Assembly (NCBI RefSeq): GCF_004766125.1
Contig: NZ_SJSA01000003.1
Coordinates: 37,618-101,617 of the forward strand
Direction: 5' to 3'
Source: Duncaniella freteri
Lineage (GTDB): Bacteria > Bacteroidota > Bacteroidia > Bacteroidales > Muribaculaceae
Length of the DNA stretch: 64,000 nucleotides
The position numbers and the translations under genes were made by a program. How positions within the stretch are numbered: the first letter of the stretch is position 1; every line of letters begins with the position of its first letter. Below, piece by piece: positions 7,662 to 16,164 of the stretch. The notes below the pieces were generated by a model. The model was not told the origin of the DNA, made no database searches, and was given only the letters and a program-made list of their open reading frames with translations.

Positions 7662-8428
7662 TAGGAGCAATAATAGGCGACATTGCCGGTTCTCGTTTCG
7701 AGTTCAACAATACGAATGACTATAACTTCGAGTTCTTTCACAAAGATTGCCGTTATACCGATGACACAATATGCACGGTTGCCGTTGCAGACGCTATTCT
7801 ACACGGCGTGAGCTATAAAGATAGCATCTTGTATTGGTGTCGCAAATATCCGCATCCTATGGGCGCGTATGGTGGCTCTTTCTCACGTTGGCTGCATGAA
7901 GATGACCCGCAACCGTACAATTCATTCGGGAATGGTGCTGCAATGCGAGTATCGCCGGTTGCATGGGCATTTGATGATGCAAGCGATGTTATGCGTCAAG
8001 CTATGTCAAGCGCGGAATGCTCACACAATCACTATGAGGGTATCATTGGGGCAATAGCGACTGCGGAGTTGATTTTTTCATTTCGCAAGCTGCCGGAAAA
8101 AGATAACTTTGTGAATCTAATCGGAGGACTGTATTACGGTCAAAATTGGGAAAACAATTTGCCGCGTCCTGGCGTTTTCGATGAAACTTGTCAAGGCTGC
8201 GTGCCACTCGCATTTCACATCATCAAAGAGAGTTCATCATTTGAAGATGCTGTGCGTAATGCCGTAAGCTACGGCGGCGATTCAGACACGCTCGGCGCAA
8301 TAGTCGGCTCAATAGCTGAAGCTCGTTGGGGTGTGCCTATCGAGATGCAAAAGATGGCTCTGAATATGCTTCCACAAGATATGCTCAAAGTCGTTACTAA
8401 CTTCATACAAAAGTGTCAATACAAATGA
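7658..8428 (+). CDS. ADP-ribosylglycohydrolase (ARH/DraG family)
   Basis: The 256-residue protein covers a complete ADP-ribosylglycohydrolase. It has the N-terminal GAIIGDIAGSRFEF motif, the metal ligands TDDT (34-37), the GNGAAMRVSP segment (91-100) and the second metal motif GGDSDTLG (206-213). Members of this family remove ADP-ribose from proteins, for example from arginine (ARH1, DraG), using two Mg or Mn ions. Here the gene converges on a phage head protein with an ADP-ribosyltransferase domain, with only a hairpin between. That pairing suggests it protects the lysogen by reversing the toxin's modification. The closest functional parallel known to me is the Tri1 immunity protein of the Tre1 effector. 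Confidence 0.9.
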   Translation: MIGAIIGDIAGSRFEFNNTNDYNFEFFHKDCRYTDDTICTVAVADAILHGVSYKDSILYWCRKYPHPMGAYGGSFSRWLHEDDPQPYNSFGNGAAMRVSPVAWAFDDASDVMRQAMSSAECSHNHYEGIIGAIATAELIFSFRKLPEKDNFVNLIGGLYYGQNWENNLPRPGVFDETCQGCVPLAFHIIKESSSFEDAVRNAVSYGGDSDTLGAIVGSIAEARWGVPIEMQKMALNMLPQDMLKVVTNFIQKCQYK

Positions 8429-8733
8429 GCAAAGATTCATTACTCAAATTATGCCGTTACTATCACGGTGAAAAAAATAATCCATACGAGGGCGATAAAG
8501 CTCTATTATGGGATTATGAAAGAGCTTGGGTTGAAGATTCTGCGAATGATTCAGATTCAAATTCCGAGTATCTTTCGGATTATCTGACTTACGGACTGCG
8601 TGACTTCTCGAAGTTCGATAAAATCCCGGTCACGCTCAAAGCAATGTTATTCAATCGCTATGCGAAAAACGCATACTCAATGAAAGATGCCGTTTCCGGC
8701 TTCAAAGAGTTTTATCAGAAATACTACAAGTAG
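8425..8733 (+). CDS. hypothetical protein co-encoded with glycohydrolase (102 aa)
   Basis: I choose the ATG at 8425, which overlaps the glycohydrolase stop by four bases. The 102-residue protein is acidic and rich in Tyr, Asp and Ser (LWDYERAWVEDSANDSDSNS), then helical to its end. It is the last gene of the cassette and ends one base before the shared hairpin. No family is recognised. Translational coupling with the glycohydrolase makes a second immunity or accessory function plausible. Confidence 0.65.
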   Translation: MSKDSLLKLCRYYHGEKNNPYEGDKALLWDYERAWVEDSANDSDSNSEYLSDYLTYGLRDFSKFDKIPVTLKAMLFNRYAKNAYSMKDAVSGFKEFYQKYYK

Positions 8734-8759
8734 CAAAGGGCGCGATTATGCGCCCTTTG
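8734..8759. terminator. bidirectional terminator between glycohydrolase and MuF-ART operons
   Basis: CAAAGGGCGC (8734-8743) pairs perfectly with GCGCCCTTTG (8750-8759) around a six-base loop. It fills the whole gap between two convergent genes, so it would separate the cassette transcript from the late transcript. Confidence 0.75.
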
Positions 8760-8761
8760 TC

Positions 8762-11545
8762 TTACTTCGTCATACCGGTTGGCTGTGTGAACTGCTGACC
8801 GATTAACATTAAGTATAAATTTTTGCCGCTCTTTCTGATTACTTTGAATCTACTGCCGCGCTGACCTATCCATTCAAACTCACCTCCTAACCCCACTTTT
8901 TCAGTACCGTTCCATATTCGGGTCTGATAGTCATAATAACCGGCGTTATAATGAGTGAACGGTTCTGCGAATATGCCTTGTGCGCCCTTCGGTATCAAAA
9001 TAATCATATTAACAGAGCCGCCGAATCCCTTATCTCGGTGACACGCCGTTGATAAGAATGCGCCGTCAATGAACGTATCGCCAACTTCGGCTTGGCTCAA
9101 ATTCTTGCCGATTTCCGGAATATAATAATCGCTCGTACCTCGCCTTACGACCATATCTTGCTTTGTCTTAACACGGCTCAAAGCTGCGGTTATTTTCGGC
9201 ATATCATTGTCATATTCATCTTTCGCTCGTCCGCCACAATATGACATATTACGCAATGGCTCGTTGAGGTAGCTATATGTCTGCGTATATTTAGTGAGCA
9301 ACATACGTTCTTCTTCGATAAGTCCTTTCCATGCTTCTTCAGTAGCCGGACGCATCACATCATCCATGCCCTCTACTGTATTGACTTTGTAATCATCGAG
9401 CAACTCTTTTTGTCGCTTTTTTGATAGCTCCTTAAATGTGACTTCACCGATTTTGCTACCCTTGACAGCTTTTTGCGCTGCTGCTTTTTCTTGTAGTTCT
9501 TTTCGTTTTTGGGCGTAGTCAATCTTCGCTTTAATCGTAAGCATATCGCCGCCGGATGCAAGCAACAATTCTGCTTCCAAGACAGCATTAGCGACCGTAG
9601 TGGCTTTCGGGTGTGAAGCGACATACACTTTCAGTTTGTCGATAGTGTCTTTCGCCTCCGCTACTGCTATTTGCTTCTTAACTTCATCGAGCTTCTTCAT
9701 ATAAGCATCTTGAGCTACATTCCAAGTCGGATATTGCTTATGCGGCTTCAGATATGTAGGGTCAGATACCCACTTGATTTCTTTCTCAATCGCTTTGACT
9801 TGCTCGTATAATGGAAGTGTCGATATGTTCGCGAGTTTCGATTCAACGGCGGCATACACTTGTTGCAGTTCTGCAAGCGTGAATTGTTCGTGCCAAGTGT
9901 GAGCATCCGGGATTATAGCTGACAATGCTTGCTCGGCTTTCTTCATCGCGAGTACACTTTGAGCGAGGGCGCGTGTCTGCTTGTGTATCGCTTCAAGATT
10001 GCCGGATGCAAGAGCTTCGTTGAGTGCGGTCGTATCGACTTCGCTATAACCGTCAGCAATACTATTGACCTTTTTGGCAGTTGCTTTGATAAGCTGCTGT
10101 TTTGCTGACATAGCGAGTGCGAGCGTCCGTGTCTGCGCTTGAATGAGTGCTGTGTTTCCGCTCTTGATTGCTTCTTCGAGTTCGGCGGTAGATATGCCGA
10201 AAGATGCAAACCGCTTGGCGGCTGCATTGAGTACGTTGTTTGCAGTAGCGTTGACTTGTCGCGAATGTCTTTTTTCGGCTTCGATTCTCTCGCTTCGCTC
10301 TTTCCAACGGCGGCGAATCTCGTCCTCTTGCTCCGGCGTTCTCGCTTCATGCCGTTTCGCCGCGATTTGCTGCGGTGTGAGCTTCTTTAATGACGGGTCA
10401 AGTATTTCATCTATCGCCATAGCGTTGTTGCGGATAAAGTACGGTTCTGTGCCTCTATCGCGAGATTGTGCGATGTCTTCTTTATGCTCTGACACCCACT
10501 GTTTGAAATTGTCCGGGTAGTCAGTTATTCGCTTGCCCCTCGGCACATACTTTTCGCCACGCAAAAACGCTTCTGATACTTTCGCCATTTCATCTTCATC
10601 CATCAGAATCGGAGTAACGAAACAAAAGCATTGCGGATGCCAACCGTCAAAGACAAAATCAACCGGATAATCACCTGCGAGCTTGTCGCAAATGTCTTTT
10701 TTCGGGTGCGAGCGTGAGAGATTGACACGTTGACCGAGAACAAAGTCCATTTGTTGCCACCGTTCATTGTCTGCTCTGCGATATGCGATATTCGTTTCAG
10801 TTCGAGCAACACGCATAGCGTTTTGAGCTGAAGACTTGTAATAGCCGCGCCCAGTCCATTGGTCTTGATAAGTACGCTTGTCGTAGTCTATCCATTTGAC
10901 TTTGCCGGTTGCCGGGTCTTTGATACGCTTCTTCCATTTGCGCCGCCATTCGCCGGATTCAGGGTCTTTATATCTGAATCGGCGAAACATCAAGTCCGGG
11001 TCGTTGAGGTACTGACGGACTTTGCGCGACATTTGCGCCGCCGATTCTCCCTCTCCGACTGAAACTGTTATCGCGACTTCCATTTCATCGCGTAGCTGCT
11101 CGACGGCTTTCCATACTCGCTGTGACAAATTCAACCCCTTTTCACTTCGAGCGATAAAAGCGTTCATCGCCGCATTGTTACGTTGAGTCCATGCCGAAAA
11201 TTCGGGTGAAGATAATGCGCGTTTGCCAAAGCACGATTGCACGAGCTTGTCACATTCTTCATTAGCTTGCGCCCATTCGAGTTTGATGCCTTTTTCGATA
11301 GCCATAGTCGCGACTGCATGAAGCTGACGGAGTAACCGCTCAACTTCCTTTTGTCGCTTCATTGATTCTCCGGCGAAAGAAAACATCTCGCCCTCGTCAA
11401 GCTGCGGCATAGAGCGATTCAAAGCGAGAATTTCATTGACTGTTGCCGCGAACAACGTGCGCACACGCTCGGCGTATGCTTCAGTACGCTTTATTCGCGC
11501 TTGTGTCGCGCTCTTGGGGTCTATGTCATTTTGCTTCTTTGCCAT
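8762..11545 (-). CDS. MuF head protein fused to ADP-ribosyltransferase toxin domain
   Basis: I start this 927-residue protein at the ATG at 11545 (MAKKQNDIDP); an upstream frame extension overlaps the previous gene further. Residues about 240-315 hold the MuF minor head domain, with ARTETN and the HPKKDICDKL...WHPQCFCF pattern. A long charged helical linker follows and includes two related segments near residues 455-488 and 506-540 (SGNTALIQAQTRTLA and SGNLEAIHKQTRALA). The C-terminal 170 residues form an ADP-ribosyltransferase of the R-S-E class: VVRRGT (R802), FLSTA (S832) and GGEFEW (E889, E891). An ExE pair usually means arginine as target. MuF proteins are carried in the capsid, so the domain probably enters the cell with the DNA, as T4 Alt does. 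Confidence 0.85.
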   Translation of the reverse strand: MAKKQNDIDPKSATQARIKRTEAYAERVRTLFAATVNEILALNRSMPQLDEGEMFSFAGESMKRQKEVERLLRQLHAVATMAIEKGIKLEWAQANEECDKLVQSCFGKRALSSPEFSAWTQRNNAAMNAFIARSEKGLNLSQRVWKAVEQLRDEMEVAITVSVGEGESAAQMSRKVRQYLNDPDLMFRRFRYKDPESGEWRRKWKKRIKDPATGKVKWIDYDKRTYQDQWTGRGYYKSSAQNAMRVARTETNIAYRRADNERWQQMDFVLGQRVNLSRSHPKKDICDKLAGDYPVDFVFDGWHPQCFCFVTPILMDEDEMAKVSEAFLRGEKYVPRGKRITDYPDNFKQWVSEHKEDIAQSRDRGTEPYFIRNNAMAIDEILDPSLKKLTPQQIAAKRHEARTPEQEDEIRRRWKERSERIEAEKRHSRQVNATANNVLNAAAKRFASFGISTAELEEAIKSGNTALIQAQTRTLALAMSAKQQLIKATAKKVNSIADGYSEVDTTALNEALASGNLEAIHKQTRALAQSVLAMKKAEQALSAIIPDAHTWHEQFTLAELQQVYAAVESKLANISTLPLYEQVKAIEKEIKWVSDPTYLKPHKQYPTWNVAQDAYMKKLDEVKKQIAVAEAKDTIDKLKVYVASHPKATTVANAVLEAELLLASGGDMLTIKAKIDYAQKRKELQEKAAAQKAVKGSKIGEVTFKELSKKRQKELLDDYKVNTVEGMDDVMRPATEEAWKGLIEEERMLLTKYTQTYSYLNEPLRNMSYCGGRAKDEYDNDMPKITAALSRVKTKQDMVVRRGTSDYYIPEIGKNLSQAEVGDTFIDGAFLSTACHRDKGFGGSVNMIILIPKGAQGIFAEPFTHYNAGYYDYQTRIWNGTEKVGLGGEFEWIGQRGSRFKVIRKSGKNLYLMLIGQQFTQPTGMTK

Positions 11546-11747
11546 GCTTGCATTCATCGGGGTAATAGTCCTCATCTTCCACGCATTCCGGCGCATATTG
11601 CGGAAATACGTTGAATCCTACCTGACGGCGTGAAGATTCTTGCTCAATCGGCATTTCTTCTGAATAGATGCAAATGCCGAATGCGTAGATTGAAGTCCGC
11701 TGAATCTTTTTGTCAGTCGTGATTCGCTTGAAGATTATCGACTTCAT
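11526..11747 (-). CDS. small protein between portal and MuF (73 aa)
   Basis: The 73-residue protein starts four bases inside the portal gene and its end overlaps the MuF start by 20 bases. The C-terminal part is acidic with two Cys (PECVEDEDYYPDECKHGK). It is a small late-operon protein of unknown role. The overlaps support genuine translation. Confidence 0.55.
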   Translation of the reverse strand: MKSIIFKRITTDKKIQRTSIYAFGICIYSEEMPIEQESSRRQVGFNVFPQYAPECVEDEDYYPDECKHGKEAK

Positions 11748-13273
11748 TTCTTTTCTTTTTTCGATTTCTTCTCATCGCCAGGCTTCTTTTCCTCATCTTC
11801 CTCTCCGTCTTCTTCATCGTCACCGTCAGAGAATGATTGCGCTCCGGCTTCGCCTCCATCATCGCCGAATATAGACTGTTGCTGTTTCATTCGCTCGTCT
11901 GCTTCAGCTTTGATGCGTTCTTTTTCGAGTGCCGTGTCAGAAATAAGAGGATTCTTTTCGATAGCTGTTTCATTCGACATGATTTCTGCATCGAGGCAAG
12001 CTGTGATGTTCTTGATGTCAGCTTCGATGTCTTCTCCGAACGGCTCTTGAAACTCGTGAGCAACGCTCAATTCGTCACACTGACTTTTGAGCGACACATC
12101 GAGTACATTGCCGATGATTGCTCCAATGAGAGAGCCGGTGCGGTCAAGTAGTTCATCGTGGCTTTCTTTGCGCTTCGATGCCTTGATGTCTGCAAGCATC
12201 ATAACCGTGCGCAATGCCTTTGCCGAGAGTTGCGAGATTGATTTGAGCGTGTCGAGAGTGATGTTCGGCGTGAATGACTTTGAGAGTATATGAGCTTCGA
12301 GGAAGTCAAGCTCATCTTTCTTCGACTGTGGAGCGTTATCCCACGTGACATAAGCCATTGCGTTTTGAACACCGTCTTTATTGTTCGTGTATAGAGCTTT
12401 GCCGACATCTCCTTTTTCGGGCAGATTCTTGATAACATCGGCGTTATACACGGCAATAGGGTCGGCGAAGTAGTCATTGGTATCGGCGTTTCTTGACGCT
12501 ATCCATTCCTCGCGGTTGATAAGATGCTCTACGCCCTCCCATTCTTTCTCTTGCTGAAAAAGAATGATAGGAATCTTGCCTATGAAGTTGATTTCTTTCT
12601 CAACTTGCCACCCGAGGGACTTCTTTGTGCATCGGTATATAAATTCCGGCGTGAAGATGTCGAAGTGATATACGACTTTATCCTCTTTTTCGCGCACGTT
12701 ATATCCCCATGCCACCGAGATTAGATTCTCGTACTGGTCCCAACGTGTGTATATCTCATCGCCTTTGCTCTTGGCGAGTACGCGAATCTGCACGTCCGGG
12801 TTGCCGTCATCGTCTTTGAACACGCGGAATAGCATCGCGCTCTCTGTTTCCTTTCCGGCGAGTCGCTTGCATTGGCGTATCTTACTGTTGAATCGGGTGC
12901 GCTTGATTACATCGAGGAACTTTGCAAACGCTTCGTCAGTACCCTCGGAAACTTGTGTCCACTTAACCGGGCGACCGTAGAGAAACACAAGCGCGATTTC
13001 GTTGATATAGGCTTGATACGGAATGGGGAGCTTCCACAAGTGTTGCACCCCACGCCGGTTGCCTTTCTTGTCGGTTAGAATCTTATCCTTTCGGGACATT
13101 ACTTCGTGCGTTGCGGTGTCATACTCACGCATCGCGCTGTCTGCTGCGCGTCCGTTGGTGCGCATCTTCGACCGAATCTGCGATATGTCGCCGGAAGCGA
13201 GTAGTTCATCAAACTCTTGCTTTCTTCCGGCAATTCGGTTGATGAGGTTAGTCGTTACTTGCAAAAACTGCAT
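11744..13273 (-). CDS. portal protein (SPP1 gp6-like)
   Basis: At 509 residues it fits SPP1-type portal proteins. It lies between the large terminase and the MuF gene, as expected. Recognisable features are the membrane-free alpha/beta wing, the run around residues 240-290 (GVEHLINREEWIASRNADTN, then FADPIAVYNADV) and a very acidic, Lys-rich C-terminal tail. The portal forms the ring at one capsid vertex through which DNA is pumped and ejected. Confidence 0.8.
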   Translation of the reverse strand: MQFLQVTTNLINRIAGRKQEFDELLASGDISQIRSKMRTNGRAADSAMREYDTATHEVMSRKDKILTDKKGNRRGVQHLWKLPIPYQAYINEIALVFLYGRPVKWTQVSEGTDEAFAKFLDVIKRTRFNSKIRQCKRLAGKETESAMLFRVFKDDDGNPDVQIRVLAKSKGDEIYTRWDQYENLISVAWGYNVREKEDKVVYHFDIFTPEFIYRCTKKSLGWQVEKEINFIGKIPIILFQQEKEWEGVEHLINREEWIASRNADTNDYFADPIAVYNADVIKNLPEKGDVGKALYTNNKDGVQNAMAYVTWDNAPQSKKDELDFLEAHILSKSFTPNITLDTLKSISQLSAKALRTVMMLADIKASKRKESHDELLDRTGSLIGAIIGNVLDVSLKSQCDELSVAHEFQEPFGEDIEADIKNITACLDAEIMSNETAIEKNPLISDTALEKERIKAEADERMKQQQSIFGDDGGEAGAQSFSDGDDEEDGEEDEEKKPGDEKKSKKEKK

Positions 13274-13292
13274 AATTTAGAGATGTTGAGGG

Positions 13293-14765
13293 TTAAAAAA
13301 CTTGTAAATCGTCATAATCAAAATTATCATCGTCTTCTTCGTAGAGGTCATTAATGGCATAGCCGAGAACATCCACAAACTCATCGTGCGTTGAAGCCGG
13401 GAATGCGCATACTTGATTCAAAAAATCTTCGTTCCAAGAGCCTTCGACTATGAAGACACGGCCGCACTCTATGCGCGGCGAAACGACACGGAAACGCACT
13501 TCTTTATCGTCTGTCGGTGTCGGCGTTTCCTTGACGTTGAGAGTCGATATTTCACGCAACATCTGCACAACTGATATGCCGTTAGCCTTTGGCTCGATAT
13601 TGAGCTTGCTTTCACGAGTGCCTTTGTGCGCTGATATGTATTCGGGGAGAAACCGCAGTAAGTCAGGCATTTCTTTGTAGACGGACTGTGCATCGTAGAT
13701 GTAGATGTTGTTCTGAATGCGACACGCTGCAAGTATGCCCGATGGGTCATTGTCTTTGCCGACTTTCTTCTTGTTGTAAGCGGTATCGAGATAGAAGTGC
13801 ATCGGCTCGTTGTATCGCAATGAGAGAAATTCAGCCATTGAGATTTTACGAAACCAATCGCGCTTAACGATGTTGCCGCCCTCGATTGTCGGGTGCTGCT
13901 GATAGAGTGCTGAAAACTCACGCGGTGCGCGTTGCTGTTGCTTCAGTAGCTTTGCAAGCGAATGTTTCCACGGCCATAGAGCATCTCCAATGTGCCGCTG
14001 TGAGAGTCCGTTGTCATTCTCATACTCACATATCGCCGGAATCACAAGCACAGTCCAATCTTGCGGCTCGGCTTTCAATATGCGCCCTGCCAAATCGTCT
14101 TCATGCCAGCGCGTCATAATAAATAGCTGTTTGCTCTCATTGTGAAGTCGGGTTGTCAGTACGGTATTGTACCAATTCCACACCTTTTCACGATATGTAG
14201 CCGAGTATGCTTCGCTTGCGTCTTTAACCGGGTCGTCAATGATTGCAATATCGACCGGCGTACCTGTCAAGCCGCCGCCAACGCCGACAGCTTTGTAGAA
14301 TCCTTGTCGCCCGACTGTTTCAAAAATATCCACATTACGCAAATAGCCTTTTGTGTCAGTTCTCACATTAGAGCCATTGAGATAAGTGTTAGGGAAAATT
14401 GCCTGATACTCTTTACTGTCGATTGTGCGCTGTATCGAGCGAGAGAATTGAGATGCAAGATCAATCGTATATGAACTGCCGACTATTCTTAAATCGGGAT
14501 TCTTTCCGAGTACCCAAGCCGGAAAGTTGCGAGAGATGATTTCTGACTTACCGTGCTGCGGCGGCATGAATACCATAAGATTTTTGATTTCGCCATTATA
14601 TAGTTTCTGACAATAATCAGCGATTAAGATATGAAACCACTCCGCACGATATTTCGGGTTGACATAGCCGAGAAAAGACGCAAAGCGTTCCGGCGCATCT
14701 CGCTTCAGCTTAATGCGCTTCAATTTCAGTAGCCTTTTCATCGTGTCACTCTCCGTTGATGTCAT
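13293..14765 (-). CDS. terminase large subunit
   Basis: The 490-residue protein has the Walker A motif PPQHGKSE (near 68-75), Walker B DIAIIDDP (about 172-179), the TRWHEDDLAGRI segment that follows the ATPase, and a C-terminal RNase H-like nuclease beginning at HFYLDTAYNK with the metal-binding Asp. It drives DNA packaging by ATP hydrolysis and cuts the concatemer. Its start overlaps the small terminase stop by four bases, typical for the pair. Confidence 0.92.
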   Translation of the reverse strand: MTSTESDTMKRLLKLKRIKLKRDAPERFASFLGYVNPKYRAEWFHILIADYCQKLYNGEIKNLMVFMPPQHGKSEIISRNFPAWVLGKNPDLRIVGSSYTIDLASQFSRSIQRTIDSKEYQAIFPNTYLNGSNVRTDTKGYLRNVDIFETVGRQGFYKAVGVGGGLTGTPVDIAIIDDPVKDASEAYSATYREKVWNWYNTVLTTRLHNESKQLFIMTRWHEDDLAGRILKAEPQDWTVLVIPAICEYENDNGLSQRHIGDALWPWKHSLAKLLKQQQRAPREFSALYQQHPTIEGGNIVKRDWFRKISMAEFLSLRYNEPMHFYLDTAYNKKKVGKDNDPSGILAACRIQNNIYIYDAQSVYKEMPDLLRFLPEYISAHKGTRESKLNIEPKANGISVVQMLREISTLNVKETPTPTDDKEVRFRVVSPRIECGRVFIVEGSWNEDFLNQVCAFPASTHDEFVDVLGYAINDLYEEDDDNFDYDDLQVF

Positions 14766-15283
14766 TTTTGTATCATTTCGAGCCGTTCAATTTCGGCTGC
14801 GAGTTCTTCGGGTGTCATTTGCTCATCCGGGTCACTATCTTTCTTAATCGCCACATCGTTGCGCTGCCGGTTCTGATAGTGTTCCGGGTCAAGATTGCAA
14901 AGCAAGAAGATTGCGGCCGCAACATCTGATTTGACGTGAACGGTCGTAGTCTTTCTTCGCATTCGGTGTATGATTGGCTGTGAGGGGTTTTGTGGATTCT
15001 GCCGGTATTCGGTGTTTTCTTCCGTAATTTGGTGGTCATATCCTTTTGCTGATTTGGCAAGCGATTCAACCAACTCCCGGCATAGATGCTCTTTGAAATA
15101 CTGCTTTGCTCGGTCTATCGCTTCGCGAAATTCCGGCTTCTGCAACCACTGATAGTAAGTCTTGTGGTGCAAGCCCATCGCTTTGAAGAAGTCTTTGAGC
15201 TTCGCGCCGCCGTGTTCCATTAGGCCGTTCTCCATTATCCACTCCTCACACTCTTTGATTTTAGCTTGGGAGTATTTAGCCAT
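14762..15283 (-). CDS. terminase small subunit
   Basis: I use the ATG at 15283 (MAKYSQAKIKECEEW), since the longer frame runs into the upstream gene. The N-terminal part has a helix-turn-helix look (LKDFFKAMGLHHKTYYQWLQ) and the C-terminus is acidic, as in DNA-recognition subunits of terminases. It overlaps the large subunit gene by four bases. Its role is to bind the packaging site and stimulate the large subunit. Confidence 0.75.
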   Translation of the reverse strand: MAKYSQAKIKECEEWIMENGLMEHGGAKLKDFFKAMGLHHKTYYQWLQKPEFREAIDRAKQYFKEHLCRELVESLAKSAKGYDHQITEENTEYRQNPQNPSQPIIHRMRRKTTTVHVKSDVAAAIFLLCNLDPEHYQNRQRNDVAIKKDSDPDEQMTPEELAAEIERLEMIQK

Positions 15284-15288
15284 AGCGG

Positions 15289-16164
15289 TTATTCTTTCTT
15301 TTTGTATTTCTCTCTGATGATTTTTGGAGCCGTAAGAGTCCAATTTACGCGGTGGTGTAAACGCTTCTGATTGACATACTCGTTACCCATAGTCCGCACT
15401 TTGACTGATGACGGCTGATACATGACCGTGAAAAACGACTTGAGATAAGTGCCGGAATCGAGATATACTTCAGTCATGCCACCGGCATTCGATTGAGTCT
15501 GTTTTTGCAAGAGGCATATTTGCTGAATCTGCAAAAACAAGTCGCCGGTTGAAGTATTGCGCGTGTACGTGTTCACATCTTCATTGATGCGCCCAAGAAA
15601 CGTGAATCGCCGTTCAGTGTCGCAAATAAACGAGTTCATTGCTTTTCGCTTCGTGCGTAGCTGCTTGCCCTCGCCACCGGCACCACCGCCGAGATAATCG
15701 CCACCCTGCGCCATTGCGATTGACTTAGCCGGAATCTTCTTGAAGAAGTCGAGCATAATATCAAAGACGGCATCGAGATTGCGGATTACCTTGTCTTTGG
15801 TAATGTAGCGTAGACGGTTATCAAACCTCCATTCAAAGACTGTATAATCATCGTCAAGCTCGATAAAGTAGCGATAGCCGAGTTTCTTTGCGATGTCGAA
15901 ACAAGCATTTCGGGCATACACAATCGTGCGTCTATCTCCAGGCACTCCCTCATCGAATGTTTCAGCGATTGCGGCTTTGTCGAAGATTACTACATTCTCG
16001 TTGCCGAATCGTGATATGTATTCCGGCGCGGATGGGTCTTCGTTGTCAAGCACGATGACAATACGCCCGGTATAGCCCGACTTCTTCAAGCTGTCATAGG
16101 TCACAACTCGGTCAGCTCTGCCGTGAGAGAGGATAAAAGCGACAAAATTCTTATTCTTCATCAT
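15289..16164 (-). CDS. putative TET-associated glycosyltransferase (GT-A type)
   Basis: The 291-residue protein starts with a nucleotide-sugar-binding-like strand, FVAFILSHGRADRV, and has an IELDDDYTVFEWR segment whose DDD matches the DxD metal site of GT-A glycosyltransferases. Its layout resembles the family named TET-associated glycosyltransferase, which is found in phages next to ParB-like and terminase genes and is predicted to glycosylate modified bases. No TET/JBP oxygenase is visible in this window, although a cytosine-5 methyltransferase is. The gene overlaps the ParB-like gene by 14 bases. A role on protein or another nucleotide is possible. Confidence 0.6.
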   Translation of the reverse strand: MMKNKNFVAFILSHGRADRVVTYDSLKKSGYTGRIVIVLDNEDPSAPEYISRFGNENVVIFDKAAIAETFDEGVPGDRRTIVYARNACFDIAKKLGYRYFIELDDDYTVFEWRFDNRLRYITKDKVIRNLDAVFDIMLDFFKKIPAKSIAMAQGGDYLGGGAGGEGKQLRTKRKAMNSFICDTERRFTFLGRINEDVNTYTRNTSTGDLFLQIQQICLLQKQTQSNAGGMTEVYLDSGTYLKSFFTVMYQPSSVKVRTMGNEYVNQKRLHHRVNWTLTAPKIIREKYKKKE

